Shown: positions 26,557-35,694 of the stretch, piece by piece | How positions within the stretch are numbered: position 1 is the first letter of the stretch | How the letters are laid out: every line of letters starts with the position of its first letter | From: Salipiger pallidus | GTDB lineage: Bacteria; Pseudomonadota; Alphaproteobacteria; Rhodobacterales; Rhodobacteraceae | Assembly (NCBI RefSeq): GCF_014643635.1 | Contig: NZ_BMJV01000002.1 | Span: 1-64,000 of the forward strand | Length of the DNA stretch: 64,000 bases | Direction of reading: 5' to 3' | Notes under the pieces: generated by a model | The model's database searches: none | Told to the model about the DNA's origin: nothing | What the model saw: the letters and a program-made list of their open reading frames with translations, nothing else | Position numbers and translations under genes: made by a program

Positions 26557-26851
26557 GGTGCTGGTTCCTTTCCGGGTCGTCTGTGGCACTGCACAGCTGT
26601 GCAGTTGCCGCAGCAGATGCCGGGCGGACACAACGCCGATGCGACGGTTCCCTGAAGCTTTCATGACAGTGGGCGCCGCACCGTGGCGGCAGGCGGGGAA
26701 ACCATGAGCTGCCACGACATGCTGGCCGTAACCCGTGACAGGCTTGCTGCAGCAGGCTTACCCCAGCTGGTTGAAAGGCATCTCGTCTTTAGCAAGTGCG
26801 TGCCGACGCGGCCAGCTGGGATTCTTGGCGTCTATAGCCGCGGTGCGAGTT

Positions 26852-27985
26852 TCACGCGCCTTTTACGACCTGCCCCTTGTACGCGTAAGGATGCGTGATT
26901 TCGAACTGGGGGATGCTTGCCGCAGCCAGATGGAACTCCTGGCGTGAAAGGGATGAGGCAAGATAGCGCGTCTCACGCATATGTGCCGGCGTCCGCGCTT
27001 CGAGCCTTTCCGCGAGCCGCTGCAGGACCTCGGGGGGTAAGAGCCCTCCGATCACGATAGCCTCGCCGTCGAACATCACCTTCACCAGCTCGAGAACCGG
27101 ATGCAGCTGATCGCAGGTCCAGTCGATCCAGGGGCCAAGATCAATGTGCCGGGAGAGATCTTCGGGGAGGTCGAACAGGCTGTCGACCCGCAGGCCCCGA
27201 TCTGCGGCATAGTCCAGAAGATCCTGCCCCGAAGGTCGCCGCGCCCCATGCGGGAAGTAGCTGCCCAAAGCCGCTGCGTTTCCGAAACTGCCAGCGTAGA
27301 GACGCCGCTCGATGATGTTTCCACCGCCAATGCCATAACCGAGATAGACCAGGTTGAAGCTCTCCAGTGTGCTGCCTGCACCGAAGTAGCTTTCCGCGAG
27401 CGCCGCTGCATGGGCATCGTTGATGATCCACGTCCGCAGGCCGAGCCCCTCGGCAAAAACCTCGCGCACCGCCGCGCCACGCCAGTGAGTCCATCGCCCG
27501 GGAACGAAGGTGCGCTCCGGGCTTCGATGGAAATTGATTGGCACCGACACACCGGCCGCCACCAGCTGCTGCCGCGTCGCACCGGCGGTTTCCAGCAGGG
27601 TGTCGACCTTCTCCCCTGCAGCCCGCGCGACATCGAAGGGATCGGACATATCGGCATCGAGCGCGAGATGCGCGACCACCTCCCCGGCCAGCGACGACAA
27701 GGCCATAACGGTCCTGTCCACGGTGCAGACGATGCCAAGTGTGAAAAGGCTGCGGCCGTCCAGTCGCAACAGCCGCGTCTTGCGCTTGGAAAGGCTTGTG
27801 ACGCCGGGCACCGCGTCGAAATCCACGTCCTCGAGTAGACCCATCTCGATCAGGTCCTGCGACAGACGTGTCAGCGTTCCTGGCTGAAGCGAGGTCAGTT
27901 CGACAAGGTCGATCCGCGGCAGCGGGCCCTTGCGTCTTAGGATGTCCAAGATCCGCCGGTGGTTCTGCTTCAGGTCAATCTTCAT
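26852..27985 (-). CDS. ROK-family transcriptional regulator
   Basis: A 377-residue ROK repressor of the XylR/NagC type. An N-terminal winged helix (LKQNHRRILDILRRKGPLPR, TSLQPGTLTRLSQDLIEMG) precedes a ROK sugar-kinase-like domain (WIINDAHAAALAESYFGAG, YLGYGIGGGNIIERRLYAGS). The usual zinc-site cluster CxCGxxGC of ROK proteins is missing, and the GNAAALGSYFP region is altered, so it is a sensor rather than a kinase. ATG 27985 is preceded by AGGAG. It is divergent from the importer at 28153, with an inverted repeat between them, and probably represses that operon. Confidence 0.88.
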   Translation of the reverse strand: MKIDLKQNHRRILDILRRKGPLPRIDLVELTSLQPGTLTRLSQDLIEMGLLEDVDFDAVPGVTSLSKRKTRLLRLDGRSLFTLGIVCTVDRTVMALSSLAGEVVAHLALDADMSDPFDVARAAGEKVDTLLETAGATRQQLVAAGVSVPINFHRSPERTFVPGRWTHWRGAAVREVFAEGLGLRTWIINDAHAAALAESYFGAGSTLESFNLVYLGYGIGGGNIIERRLYAGSFGNAAALGSYFPHGARRPSGQDLLDYAADRGLRVDSLFDLPEDLSRHIDLGPWIDWTCDQLHPVLELVKVMFDGEAIVIGGLLPPEVLQRLAERLEARTPAHMRETRYLASSLSRQEFHLAAASIPQFEITHPYAYKGQVVKGA

Positions 27986-28074
27986 GTCACATCGTGCTCC
28001 TGCAACGCGGTCCTCCGCGGACGACAGCGCCTTTGTGCCCGTCGCGGCGCTTCTCCGCAAAATAGGTATATAAT

Positions 28075-28092
28075 TTTCTTTCTGAAAAGAAA
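28075..28092. promoter_or_regulatory. Inverted repeat, likely ROK operator
   Basis: TTTCTTT-CTGA-AAAGAAA, 7-bp arms with a 4-bp spacer, in an AT-rich patch of the 167-bp gap between the divergent ROK gene and the importer operon. The T/A-rich arms recall NagC/Mlc-type ROK operators. Confidence 0.5.
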
Positions 28093-28152
28093 GCGTCATA
28101 TACCACCGCTATGAGGGCACCGTGACACCAGCGGAGCACAAGGAGCCGCCTC

Positions 28153-29394
28153 ATGAAACGACTCACCCTCACTATTTCCGGCCTCGCTCTCTGCGCGGCT
28201 GGTGCGACCGCCCAGCAAGCCGATAGCCCTGCGTATGGCGACAGCTTCAACATGCGCGACACGTCCGTCGACATGTCGGCGCTGACCACCGAGAATTTCT
28301 ACGACATGCTTGTGCCGCTGGCGCAGGAGGCCGGGTCACTGACCGTCTACAGCTACTGGCCCCCGGCGCCGCTCGTGGTGTTTCAGGAAGAGATCATTCC
28401 CGCGTTCGAGGAAAAATACGGCATCGACGTGACCTTCGCCTCGGTCGAGACGGCACCCGGATTGCAGCAGATGGACGCTACCTCGCGCGAGGGTGAACCG
28501 GCGCCGATGGACGTGTACTTCACCTCCGATCTGCCTGCCGATCTGGACCAGATGGCGAACATTCGCCTGATCGACCTGCTGCCCAACACGCAGAACCTGA
28601 ACCCCCAGTTCACCTCGGTCTATCACGGCATCGAACACGGCGGTGCCTATGTCCCGTTCCACGCGAACCAGACCGTGATCGCCTGGAATTCGGCTATGGT
28701 CGACAACGTGCCGACCACCTACCAGGCGCTGCTCGACTTCTCGGCCGAAAACCCCGGCAAGGTGGCCATCACCTCACCGCTGCGTGGCGGGTCAGGCTCC
28801 AACTTCCTGAAATCTGTCGCCATGAACCTGATGACCGAGGACTGCATCGCGCAGCAGGCCAATCTTCGGATCGCCGATGAAGACGCCGCCGCCCTCGTCG
28901 ACGACACCGACTGCTACGCCCCGGTCTGGGACTACTTCAACAGGCTGCTGGAAACGGCAGAGCTGACCAACGGCAACACCGACACGCTCAACCTGATGGC
29001 CAACGGTATCGCCACGGTCGGCACCGCGTGGGAAGACCTGACCTATTCATACATCCAGACCAGTCAGCTGCCCGACACCGTCCGGGTCGAGATTCTCGAA
29101 GGAGGGCAGATCGGCGGCGCCGAAGGCGTGCTGATTCCCTCCAACACCGAGAACCTCGCCGGTGCGATGCTCTTCGTGAATGAAATGCTGGATGCCAAGC
29201 ATCAGGCGTGGAAGCTGATGGGCTTTGCCTCGCGCTCGCCGCGCACCGACCTTGACCGCTCGCTAATCCCCGAAGAGGCGCAGAAGCTGCTTGCCTCTCC
29301 GGATCAGTACCCGGCGCGTCAGCTCACCTCGGTGTCGCCGGTCATGTATGCGGCCATTCGTGAGGGTTTCGTCGCCAACGTGCTGGAGAAATAG
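28153..29394 (+). CDS. ABC transporter substrate-binding protein (polyamine/Fe type)
   Basis: A 413-residue periplasmic binding protein with a signal peptide (MKRLTLTISGLALCAAGATA, then QQADSPAYGD). Class II features include LTVYSYWPPAPLVVFQEEII, EKYGIDVTFASVETAPGLQQ, AYVPFHANQTVIAWNS and a long C-terminal lobe. Its relatives serve PotD- or AfuA-like importers. AAGGAG precedes the ATG. It is the first gene of a four-gene transporter operon plus a TIM-barrel enzyme. The ligand is unknown; the isomerase and the ROK regulator argue for a sugar-derived compound. Confidence 0.88.
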   Translation: MKRLTLTISGLALCAAGATAQQADSPAYGDSFNMRDTSVDMSALTTENFYDMLVPLAQEAGSLTVYSYWPPAPLVVFQEEIIPAFEEKYGIDVTFASVETAPGLQQMDATSREGEPAPMDVYFTSDLPADLDQMANIRLIDLLPNTQNLNPQFTSVYHGIEHGGAYVPFHANQTVIAWNSAMVDNVPTTYQALLDFSAENPGKVAITSPLRGGSGSNFLKSVAMNLMTEDCIAQQANLRIADEDAAALVDDTDCYAPVWDYFNRLLETAELTNGNTDTLNLMANGIATVGTAWEDLTYSYIQTSQLPDTVRVEILEGGQIGGAEGVLIPSNTENLAGAMLFVNEMLDAKHQAWKLMGFASRSPRTDLDRSLIPEEAQKLLASPDQYPARQLTSVSPVMYAAIREGFVANVLEK

Positions 29395-29398
29395 GGGA

Positions 29399-30463
29399 AT
29401 GGGAGAGGGTTCCGGCACATCAGTGGCGCCCGCGCTATCGCTGACCGCCATAACGAAACGCTACACCGAGGCGCCGGTGCTCTTTCCCACCTCGCTCGAG
29501 GTGCAGACCGGCGAATTCGTGACCATCCTCGGCCCGTCAGGCTGCGGCAAGTCCACATTGCTTCGGATCATCACAGGCATCATCGAGCCCACGGGCGGTA
29601 CAGTCCGCCTCGACGGCACCGACGTCACCCACCTGCCGCCCGAACGGCGCGACATGGCGATTGTGTTCCAATCCTACGCCCTGTTCCCGCATATGTCAGT
29701 TGGCGACAACATCCGCTTTGGCCTCAAGATGAAGCGCATTCCCCGCGCCGAGGCAGACCGCCGCTTCGACCACGTGGTCGGGATATGTGGGCTGACGCCC
29801 CTGCTCAGGCGCATGCCGCGCCACCTGTCCGGCGGCCAGCAACAGCGCGTCGCGCTGGCCCGCGCGCTGGTGATGCAACCGACCCTTCTGCTGCTGGACG
29901 AGCCGCTGTCGAACCTCGACGCCAAGCTTCGGGATTCGCTGCGCGAAGATCTGTTGGAGCTGCACCGCGAAACCAGATCGACCTCGCTCTACGTGACCCA
30001 CGACCAGACTGAAGCGATGTCGATGTCGGACCGGATCATCCTGCTGAACGAAGGCCGGGTGGTCGAGACGGGTACGCCGCGCGATCTCTACCTGGACCCC
30101 AAGATGCGCTTCACGGCAGAGTTTCTTGGCCAGACCAACATCGTGCCGGTCACGGCCGAAGGCCGCAGTGCCGGCACGCCATGGGGGCAGGCCATTGCGC
30201 TGCGCGCCCCCGCTCACGGGCCGAGCCAGGTCTCGCTGCGAGCCGAAGCCCTGCGCATCAGCCCCGATACTTCGGGGCCGGCCACGGTGACCGAGCTGCA
30301 ATTTCTAGGCGCTGACGTTCTGTATTCCGTCGACTGCGGCGGCCATGCGTTCCGGGTGCGTCGCGACAGCGATGCGCCGCTTATCGACAGGGGCACGCGT
30401 GTCGACATTTCAGCCATGGGCGACGCGACTCCGCTGCAGGACACCCCGGGTGAGGCCGCATGA
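29399..30463 (+). CDS. ABC transporter ATP-binding protein
   Basis: A 354-residue PotA/FbpC/UgpC-type ATPase. Walker A LGPSGCGKSTLLRIITG, Q-loop VFQSYALFPHMSV, signature LSGGQQQRVALARAL, Walker B LLLLDEPLSNLDAKLRD, and switch His in VTHDQTEAMSMSDRI are all present. A TOBE-like domain follows from about residue 270. It starts 4 bp after the binding-protein stop and overlaps the first permease (ATGA). It should couple ATP hydrolysis to import through the two permeases that follow. Confidence 0.92.
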   Translation: MGEGSGTSVAPALSLTAITKRYTEAPVLFPTSLEVQTGEFVTILGPSGCGKSTLLRIITGIIEPTGGTVRLDGTDVTHLPPERRDMAIVFQSYALFPHMSVGDNIRFGLKMKRIPRAEADRRFDHVVGICGLTPLLRRMPRHLSGGQQQRVALARALVMQPTLLLLDEPLSNLDAKLRDSLREDLLELHRETRSTSLYVTHDQTEAMSMSDRIILLNEGRVVETGTPRDLYLDPKMRFTAEFLGQTNIVPVTAEGRSAGTPWGQAIALRAPAHGPSQVSLRAEALRISPDTSGPATVTELQFLGADVLYSVDCGGHAFRVRRDSDAPLIDRGTRVDISAMGDATPLQDTPGEAA

Positions 30464-31311
30464 TCCGCAAGAACGTGCTTTCGCTGCTTTTGCTGCTTCT
30501 GCCTGGCATCGGCTTCCTGCTGCTGACCTTCGGCCTGCCGCTATGGTGGGCGCTGACCGGGTCAATCGGGCTCGGCCCGGGCGGCGTGGGCTTCACCTTC
30601 GATCACCTTGCCATGATCTTTGAAAGACCGGCCTACTGGCGCGGGCTGCAGATGTCTCTTTACTACGCCATCACGCCGACAGTGCTGACGCTCTTCATCG
30701 CCGTGCCGCTGGCCTTGCTGCTGCAACAGCCGATGTTCGGCCGCAAACTGCTGAACGGGCTTTACAAGATCCCCCTGGCCGTGCCCGGCATCATCGCCGC
30801 CTTCATGGTGCTCACCATGGTCGAACAGGGCGGGTTCCTCGACCGCATCCTGATGCATGTCGGTCTGAGAATGCCGCGCATCGTGCGCGATGAGTGGGGC
30901 ATCGCCGTCGTCCTTACCAGTATCTGGAAGGACACGCCCTTCATGGCGCTGATCATCACCGGCGCTTTCGGCGCCATCGCGTCGGACATGGTGCCGGCCG
31001 CGCGGTCGCTGGGGGCATCGCGGCTGCGGGCCTTCCTCGCGATCGAATTGCCGATGGCCATGCCCGGCATCACCGCCGCGGCCCTGTTGTGCTTCGTCAA
31101 GTCACTCGGCTCCTTTGCGGCCCCCTCGATCCTCGGTCCGACCTACCCGATGCCGCTGCCCGTGCTGATGTATGAAAGCTACCGCGAAGGGAAATGGGCC
31201 GAGATCTACGCGATGGGCACCGTGCTGATTATCGCCGCCTTCCTCGTACTCGCTGCCTACTACACCCTGACAGCGCTGTCCCTGCGCCCCGGACGGGAGT
31301 CCCGCCAATGA
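30460..31311 (+). CDS. ABC transporter permease 1
   Basis: A 283-residue permease of the PotB/AfuB kind with about six helices. The EAA loop is MVPAARSLGASRLRAFLAIE followed by LPMAMPGITAAAL. It pairs with the next permease to form the channel. Start and stop overlap both neighbours by 4 bp, so expression is tightly coupled. Confidence 0.9.
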   Translation: MIRKNVLSLLLLLLPGIGFLLLTFGLPLWWALTGSIGLGPGGVGFTFDHLAMIFERPAYWRGLQMSLYYAITPTVLTLFIAVPLALLLQQPMFGRKLLNGLYKIPLAVPGIIAAFMVLTMVEQGGFLDRILMHVGLRMPRIVRDEWGIAVVLTSIWKDTPFMALIITGAFGAIASDMVPAARSLGASRLRAFLAIELPMAMPGITAAALLCFVKSLGSFAAPSILGPTYPMPLPVLMYESYREGKWAEIYAMGTVLIIAAFLVLAAYYTLTALSLRPGRESRQ

Positions 31312-32144
31312 CGCCAGAAGCCCAAAGCCCGCGCGCCATGCGTCGCAAGCTGACCCTCAGCGGGATCGCGGCGGTTTACGTCCTGCTCGGCCTTGTCCTG
31401 CCCATCGGGATCATCGTCTTGTGGTCGGTCTCGAACGGCTGGTTCCCGCCCTCGATCCTGCCTGGCGCCTATTCCCTGCGCCACTGGGAACTCTTTACCA
31501 TGGACGAAACGCTGTTCAGCGCCTTCGTCAACTCTTCGGTGATCGCCGTCGCCGTGACACTGTTCTCGATGGTGCTGGCGGTGCCCACGGCCTGGGGCCT
31601 CGCGCGGTTCCAGTTCCGCGCCAAGCGCCTGGTTGAGCTTTTCGTGCTGGCCCCGCTTATCGTCCCGGGCATCGTCGTCGCGGTCGGGCTCGGGCGCGTC
31701 TTCCTGCGTATGGACCTGGCCTATACAATACCGGGGGTCATCCTTGTGCAGACCGCGGGCGTGCTGCCCCTGACCATCAGGATCCTCTCGGGGGCCTTCG
31801 AAGGCATCCCTGACGATCTGGTGCATGCAGCCCGGTCGCTCGGCGCGCGCCGCTGGCAGATCCTGCGCCACCTGATCTTGCCCTTGGGGATGCCGGCCAT
31901 GCTCGCTGCCGGCATGTTGTCCTTCGTGGGCAGTTTTGAGGAATTTGAACGCACTTTCATTGTCGGCGCCCCGATCATCCAGACCCTGCCAACCCGTCTC
32001 TTCGTCAACCTCTCGGCCTCGCTGATGATGCCTGTCGCCTCTGTGGTCAGTTTGATCCTGCTGATTCCGGTGCTGGTCGTCTTCCTGCTCGGTGGCCGCT
32101 ACATGCGTGACGACGTCATGGCAGGCGGCATGGGCAAGCTCTGA
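31308..32144 (+). CDS. ABC transporter permease 2
   Basis: A 278-residue permease of the PotC kind with about six helices. The EAA loop reads LVHAARSLGARRWQILRHLI followed by LPLGMPAMLAAGML. ATG 31308 overlaps the stop of permease 1 and gives the normal length; the longer open frame upstream is the shadow of permease 1. Confidence 0.9.
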   Translation: MTPEAQSPRAMRRKLTLSGIAAVYVLLGLVLPIGIIVLWSVSNGWFPPSILPGAYSLRHWELFTMDETLFSAFVNSSVIAVAVTLFSMVLAVPTAWGLARFQFRAKRLVELFVLAPLIVPGIVVAVGLGRVFLRMDLAYTIPGVILVQTAGVLPLTIRILSGAFEGIPDDLVHAARSLGARRWQILRHLILPLGMPAMLAAGMLSFVGSFEEFERTFIVGAPIIQTLPTRLFVNLSASLMMPVASVVSLILLIPVLVVFLLGGRYMRDDVMAGGMGKL

Positions 32145-32173
32145 CCCAACCTTCTCAAGACCAAGGAAAAACC

Positions 32174-33079
32174 ATGACTTCTGACCCCATCCGGCTGGGC
32201 TTTTCGGCAGAGTCCGCCAACGGCCAGCCGCAGACCATCTCCGAAAGCCTTGACCTGCTCGAGGCCCGCGATGTCGACACGGTCGAAGTGCCGCTCCTGT
32301 GGATGGAGCTGGTGCTCAACGGCCGTGTCATGCCCGACCGGCTGGCCGCGCTCCAGGCCGCGCTCAAGGATCGCCGGTTTCAGTGGACGGCCCACGCCGC
32401 AATCGGCCTGAACTTCACCTGTGATCCCGCCTACCTGCCGCTGCACATGGCGTTGGCCCGCGCGCATCTACACATCGCCGGCGCAATCGGAGCCGAGCAC
32501 ATGGTGCTGCACACAGGCTTTTTCGCCACCGGAAGTTCCTCGGCTCAGATGGCCCGGCTTTATGATCAGCAGCGCGAGAGCCTCATGACCCTGGCCGCCG
32601 AAGCGCGCGAAACCGGTGTGATCCTCTGTGTTGAGAACATCTTTTCCGAGAAGGGAAACCGTATCACCGCCTCGCCCTCTCAGCTGGCGGCCGAATTGCG
32701 CCTGATGGATGACCCAAACCTCGTGGCCTGCCTCGACGTAAGCCACGCGGCCCTGCAATGCGATGCGATGGGACTAGATTTCGAAGCCGAGGTTGCCGCC
32801 CTGATCCCGCTTGCCAAGCACGTCCACCTCCACGACAGCTTCGGCCGCAGCGGCACGATCCCGGTACACACCCGGTTCGAGGCGATGGGCTTTGGTACCG
32901 GGGATCTGCACTTACCGCTGGGTTGGGGCAATTTGCCGTTCGACCGCCTGCTGTCGCTTGGCCAGTTCCCGGCCGCGACGATCTTCAACGTCGAGCTGAA
33001 CAAGCATCTCTGGCACGGCCTAGACGACACCGTCGCCGAAGGACGGCGCTTGGCGCGCATGGCGCGCGTCGCGCGTTGA
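32174..33079 (+). CDS. Sugar phosphate isomerase/epimerase-like TIM-barrel protein
   Basis: A 301-residue xylose-isomerase-like TIM barrel (AP endonuclease 2 superfamily). Typical strand ends carrying metal ligands are visible: MVLHTGFFATG, GVILCVENIFSEKGNRI (Glu), LVACLDVSHAALQCDA (Asp and His) and AKHVHLHDSFGRSG (His and Asp). Such enzymes isomerise or epimerise keto-sugars, hydroxypyruvate or inositol derivatives with a divalent metal. It lies 29 bp behind the permease genes and so probably handles the imported compound. Confidence 0.85.
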   Translation: MTSDPIRLGFSAESANGQPQTISESLDLLEARDVDTVEVPLLWMELVLNGRVMPDRLAALQAALKDRRFQWTAHAAIGLNFTCDPAYLPLHMALARAHLHIAGAIGAEHMVLHTGFFATGSSSAQMARLYDQQRESLMTLAAEARETGVILCVENIFSEKGNRITASPSQLAAELRLMDDPNLVACLDVSHAALQCDAMGLDFEAEVAALIPLAKHVHLHDSFGRSGTIPVHTRFEAMGFGTGDLHLPLGWGNLPFDRLLSLGQFPAATIFNVELNKHLWHGLDDTVAEGRRLARMARVAR

Positions 33080-33317
33080 ACACGTCTCTGGCCCTTCGCA
33101 GCGGTCCCACGGTTCCGCCTGAATGAGCCGCTCTCTCTACGAGTGCCCGCAATCCGTCGGTCCATGACATGAGTGCGGCGGGTGGCAATCGCCCCCGCTC
33201 ATATGAGCTGCAGTGCTTTTTGACGATGAGTTCCAGATCTTATGACTGGAAGCGGCGTCACGGCCCTGGAAAAAGCCTGAGCCTCACGACCTGCCTAACG
33301 AACCAGACGGACGCAAG
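33080..33317. other. Intergenic, no gene seen
   Basis: Nothing supported in this stretch; together with the repeat copy that follows and the 110 bp behind it there are 500 bp without a gene between the isomerase and the AraC regulator. Confidence 0.4.
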
Positions 33318-33467
33318 GCGGTTATGTGGCGCCGCAGGGGGGGCATGACCAGCCTGACTGTGCTGCGTGATGCTTACGGCCTCTCCGGAATTTCGCCGGG
33401 CATGTTGTCACTAAAGGGCGACTTCCAAGAAGCGGAGCTCCGCGCTTGTGCGCAGCATTGGTGGGCA
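33318..33467 (+). repeat. Dispersed ~150-bp repeat, copy A
   Basis: From 33345 this copy aligns without gaps to 41270-41392 over 123 bp, about 95 identities by hand count. Both contain an open 41-codon reading (MTSLxVLxDAxGLSG ... GMLxLxG ... EAxLxxCAQHxWA). The similarity extends about 27 bp further upstream. The repeat is not part of any recognised gene or IS. Confidence 0.7.
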
Positions 33468-33580
33468 GAGGGGGGTAAGGAAGCGGTCACTCCTATACCT
33501 GTGCGAGCCACTTAGCGAAATTCGTCACGGGTGTCTGCGTCGAGCTGCGTGCCATGAGGGCCATCGATCTGCGCAAGAGA

Positions 33581-34471
33581 TCATATCGCTTCGCCCAGGT
33601 GATCCGTCATCCAGCGGGCTTCTTCCATCGCGCTCCGACCGAAATGCCTGCGGAAGTCACGGCTGAACTGGGAGGCGCTCTGGTAGCCGACTTCCGCCGC
33701 GACACTGGCAACCGAACCGTGGTTGCGCGCGATCATCAGTCTTGCCTCGTGCAGGCGCATTGCCTTGATATACCGGAGCGGCGAGGTGCCCGTCAGCTGT
33801 TTGAAGTGGGCATGATAGGACGCAACGCTCATCCCGGCCGCGGTGGCCAGATCGGGCACCGAGAGGCTCGTGGTGAAGCTTTGCCGGATCCGCCCCAAGC
33901 TCTCGAGTATTCGTCCCGAGGGGCCTCGTTGCCGCAGGGCGGTGCGAAGGGCGCCGCCCTGCGGCCCGACGAGTACACGGTAATGTAGCTCCCGCAGCAG
34001 TCCCTGGCCCAGGATCGTTGCTTCCTGCGGATCCGCGAGCGCGGCAAGGGTCCTGCCCAGAAGCGCGTGTATCCGCGGGTCCATCGGGCTGGAGACGAGG
34101 CTCCGGGCCTGCGCCGGTGTCGTCTCTCCCATCGCGTCCAGAGCGACGGCGATCTCAGCGGCCAGCTGCAGGTCGAACTCGAGATAGAGCGCCAGAAGCG
34201 GCCGTTCGGGATCGGCCTGCGAGGCCATACGGAACGGCACGGGAACCGAGACGGCAAGATAGTGATCGGCATCGTAGCGATAGACCGTCCCGCCCAGAAA
34301 GCCCTGCTTGGCGCCCTGCAGCACGAAGACCGCACCGGGCCGGTAGAGGACCGGCACATCCTCGAGCACGGCTTCCGAGCGCAGGATGCGCAGGCCAGGC
34401 AATATCGTGCGGTTATACCCCGCTCGGGGCGCGATTTCTGCCGCTTGGGAGAGGAGATCAGTGGAGTTCAT
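33581..34471 (-). CDS. AraC-family regulator (YqhC-like)
   Basis: A 296-residue regulator with an AraC-type N-terminal cupin domain (AraC_N; YRPGAVFVLQGAKQGFLGGT) and a C-terminal double helix-turn-helix (VPDLATAAGMSVASYHAHFK, LTGTSPLRYIKAMRLHEARL, VAAEVGYQSASQFSRDFRRH). In E. coli the related YqhC activates the aldehyde reductase YqhD. Here it is divergent from a short-chain dehydrogenase at 34568, a common pairing. ATG 34471 is preferred over an in-frame TTG at 34483. Confidence 0.92.
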   Translation of the reverse strand: MNSTDLLSQAAEIAPRAGYNRTILPGLRILRSEAVLEDVPVLYRPGAVFVLQGAKQGFLGGTVYRYDADHYLAVSVPVPFRMASQADPERPLLALYLEFDLQLAAEIAVALDAMGETTPAQARSLVSSPMDPRIHALLGRTLAALADPQEATILGQGLLRELHYRVLVGPQGGALRTALRQRGPSGRILESLGRIRQSFTTSLSVPDLATAAGMSVASYHAHFKQLTGTSPLRYIKAMRLHEARLMIARNHGSVASVAAEVGYQSASQFSRDFRRHFGRSAMEEARWMTDHLGEAI

Positions 34472-34567
34472 AGGATCGGGCAAAAATGAGAGAGGATCAG
34501 CCGTGTACGACGGGTTCGTTCAAGACAATCTGTCAATCCATCGAAACACGCAAGCGAGGGCCTCTTC

Positions 34568-35395
34568 ATGTCAGGCAAGACTTTCTTCATTACAGGCGCC
34601 AATTCGGGGATCGGATTTGCAATCGCTAGCGCGGCCTGGAAAGCGGGACACAAGGTGATCGGCACGGTCCGCTCTGAGGCAGCGCGGGCCTCGCTCCTCG
34701 AACGTCTTCCCGACGTACATCCGGTTCTTTGCGACGTCGCCGATGTCGATCGTATCGACGCGGTGGTCGCCCGGGCGGAGGAAGATTTCGGGCCGGTCGA
34801 TGTCCTCGTGAACAATGCCGGCTACGGCCACGAGGGCGTGCTGGAGGAATCCCCCCTGTCCGAGATGCAGCGCCAGTTCGACGTCAATGTCTTCGGAGCG
34901 GTCGCGGTGGCCAAGGCCTTTCTGCCCCGGTTTCGCCTGCGCCGAGCCGGCTTCATCCTTAACGTCACTTCGATGGGCGGTCTGATCACAATGCCCGGGA
35001 TCGCTTACTACTGTGGCAGCAAGTTCGCACTGCAGGGCCTCTCCGAGGTCATGCGCAGCGAGATGGCGCCGTTCGGGGTGCATGTAACGGCACTCTGCCC
35101 CGGCTCTTTCCGCACCGACTGGGCAGGTCGATCCATGGTTCGGAGCGAACGCTCCATCGCCGATTACGACAGTCTCTTCGACCCGATCCGCCGAGCGCGG
35201 CAGGAAAAGGACGGCGCCCAGCTTGGCGATCCCGCCAAGCTTGCTGAGGCCGTCCTCGGCCTCGTGATGTCGGACACTCCCCCGCCGCAGCTTCTGCTCG
35301 GCAGCGACGCGCTCGGCCTGGTGCGCAAGCGGCTTCATGCGATGCTCCAGGAAATCGATGACTGGGAAGCCGTCACCTGCTCCACCGACAGTTAA
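34568..35395 (+). CDS. Short-chain dehydrogenase/reductase
   Basis: A 275-residue classical SDR. The NAD(P) motif is FITGANSGIGFAIASAA, followed by LVNNAGYGHEG, the catalytic Ser in LNVTSMGGLI and YxxxK in AYYCGSKFALQGLSEV; a Lys/Arg pattern after the first strand (GTVRSEAARAS) suggests NADP preference. Substrate unknown. It starts about 96 bp from the divergent AraC regulator, which probably induces it in response to an aldehyde-like signal. No partner gene follows. Confidence 0.9.
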   Translation: MSGKTFFITGANSGIGFAIASAAWKAGHKVIGTVRSEAARASLLERLPDVHPVLCDVADVDRIDAVVARAEEDFGPVDVLVNNAGYGHEGVLEESPLSEMQRQFDVNVFGAVAVAKAFLPRFRLRRAGFILNVTSMGGLITMPGIAYYCGSKFALQGLSEVMRSEMAPFGVHVTALCPGSFRTDWAGRSMVRSERSIADYDSLFDPIRRARQEKDGAQLGDPAKLAEAVLGLVMSDTPPPQLLLGSDALGLVRKRLHAMLQEIDDWEAVTCSTDS

Positions 35396-35694
35396 AGGCG
35401 AACGCCAGCCGTACTTGGGCCCGAAGACACACCGCCGTCGGGCCCGACTTGGCTTTTCGCGGCACCAGATAAGAGCGACTGCTGTGGACACGACGCGGTC
35501 ACGCGGCAGCGCGGTGGCCGAGCGCTCCACCTTGGCCGAGGTCTCCGTCGCACCCGGCCATCGGCGGCATCGTGCAGCATGATCTGGCAGGGCAGGGCCC
35601 GCAGAGCGGAGAAGCCTGCCATTCGCTGCACATCAACTGAACATCTGAGGCGTTCGATATAAAGGCCACGATGAGATCAGTATCCACCGGCTCA
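35396..35694. other. Gene-free stretch
   Basis: About 300 bp between the SDR and the end of a LysR gene. No coding composition, no clear repeat and no terminator with a T tract. Confidence 0.4.
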
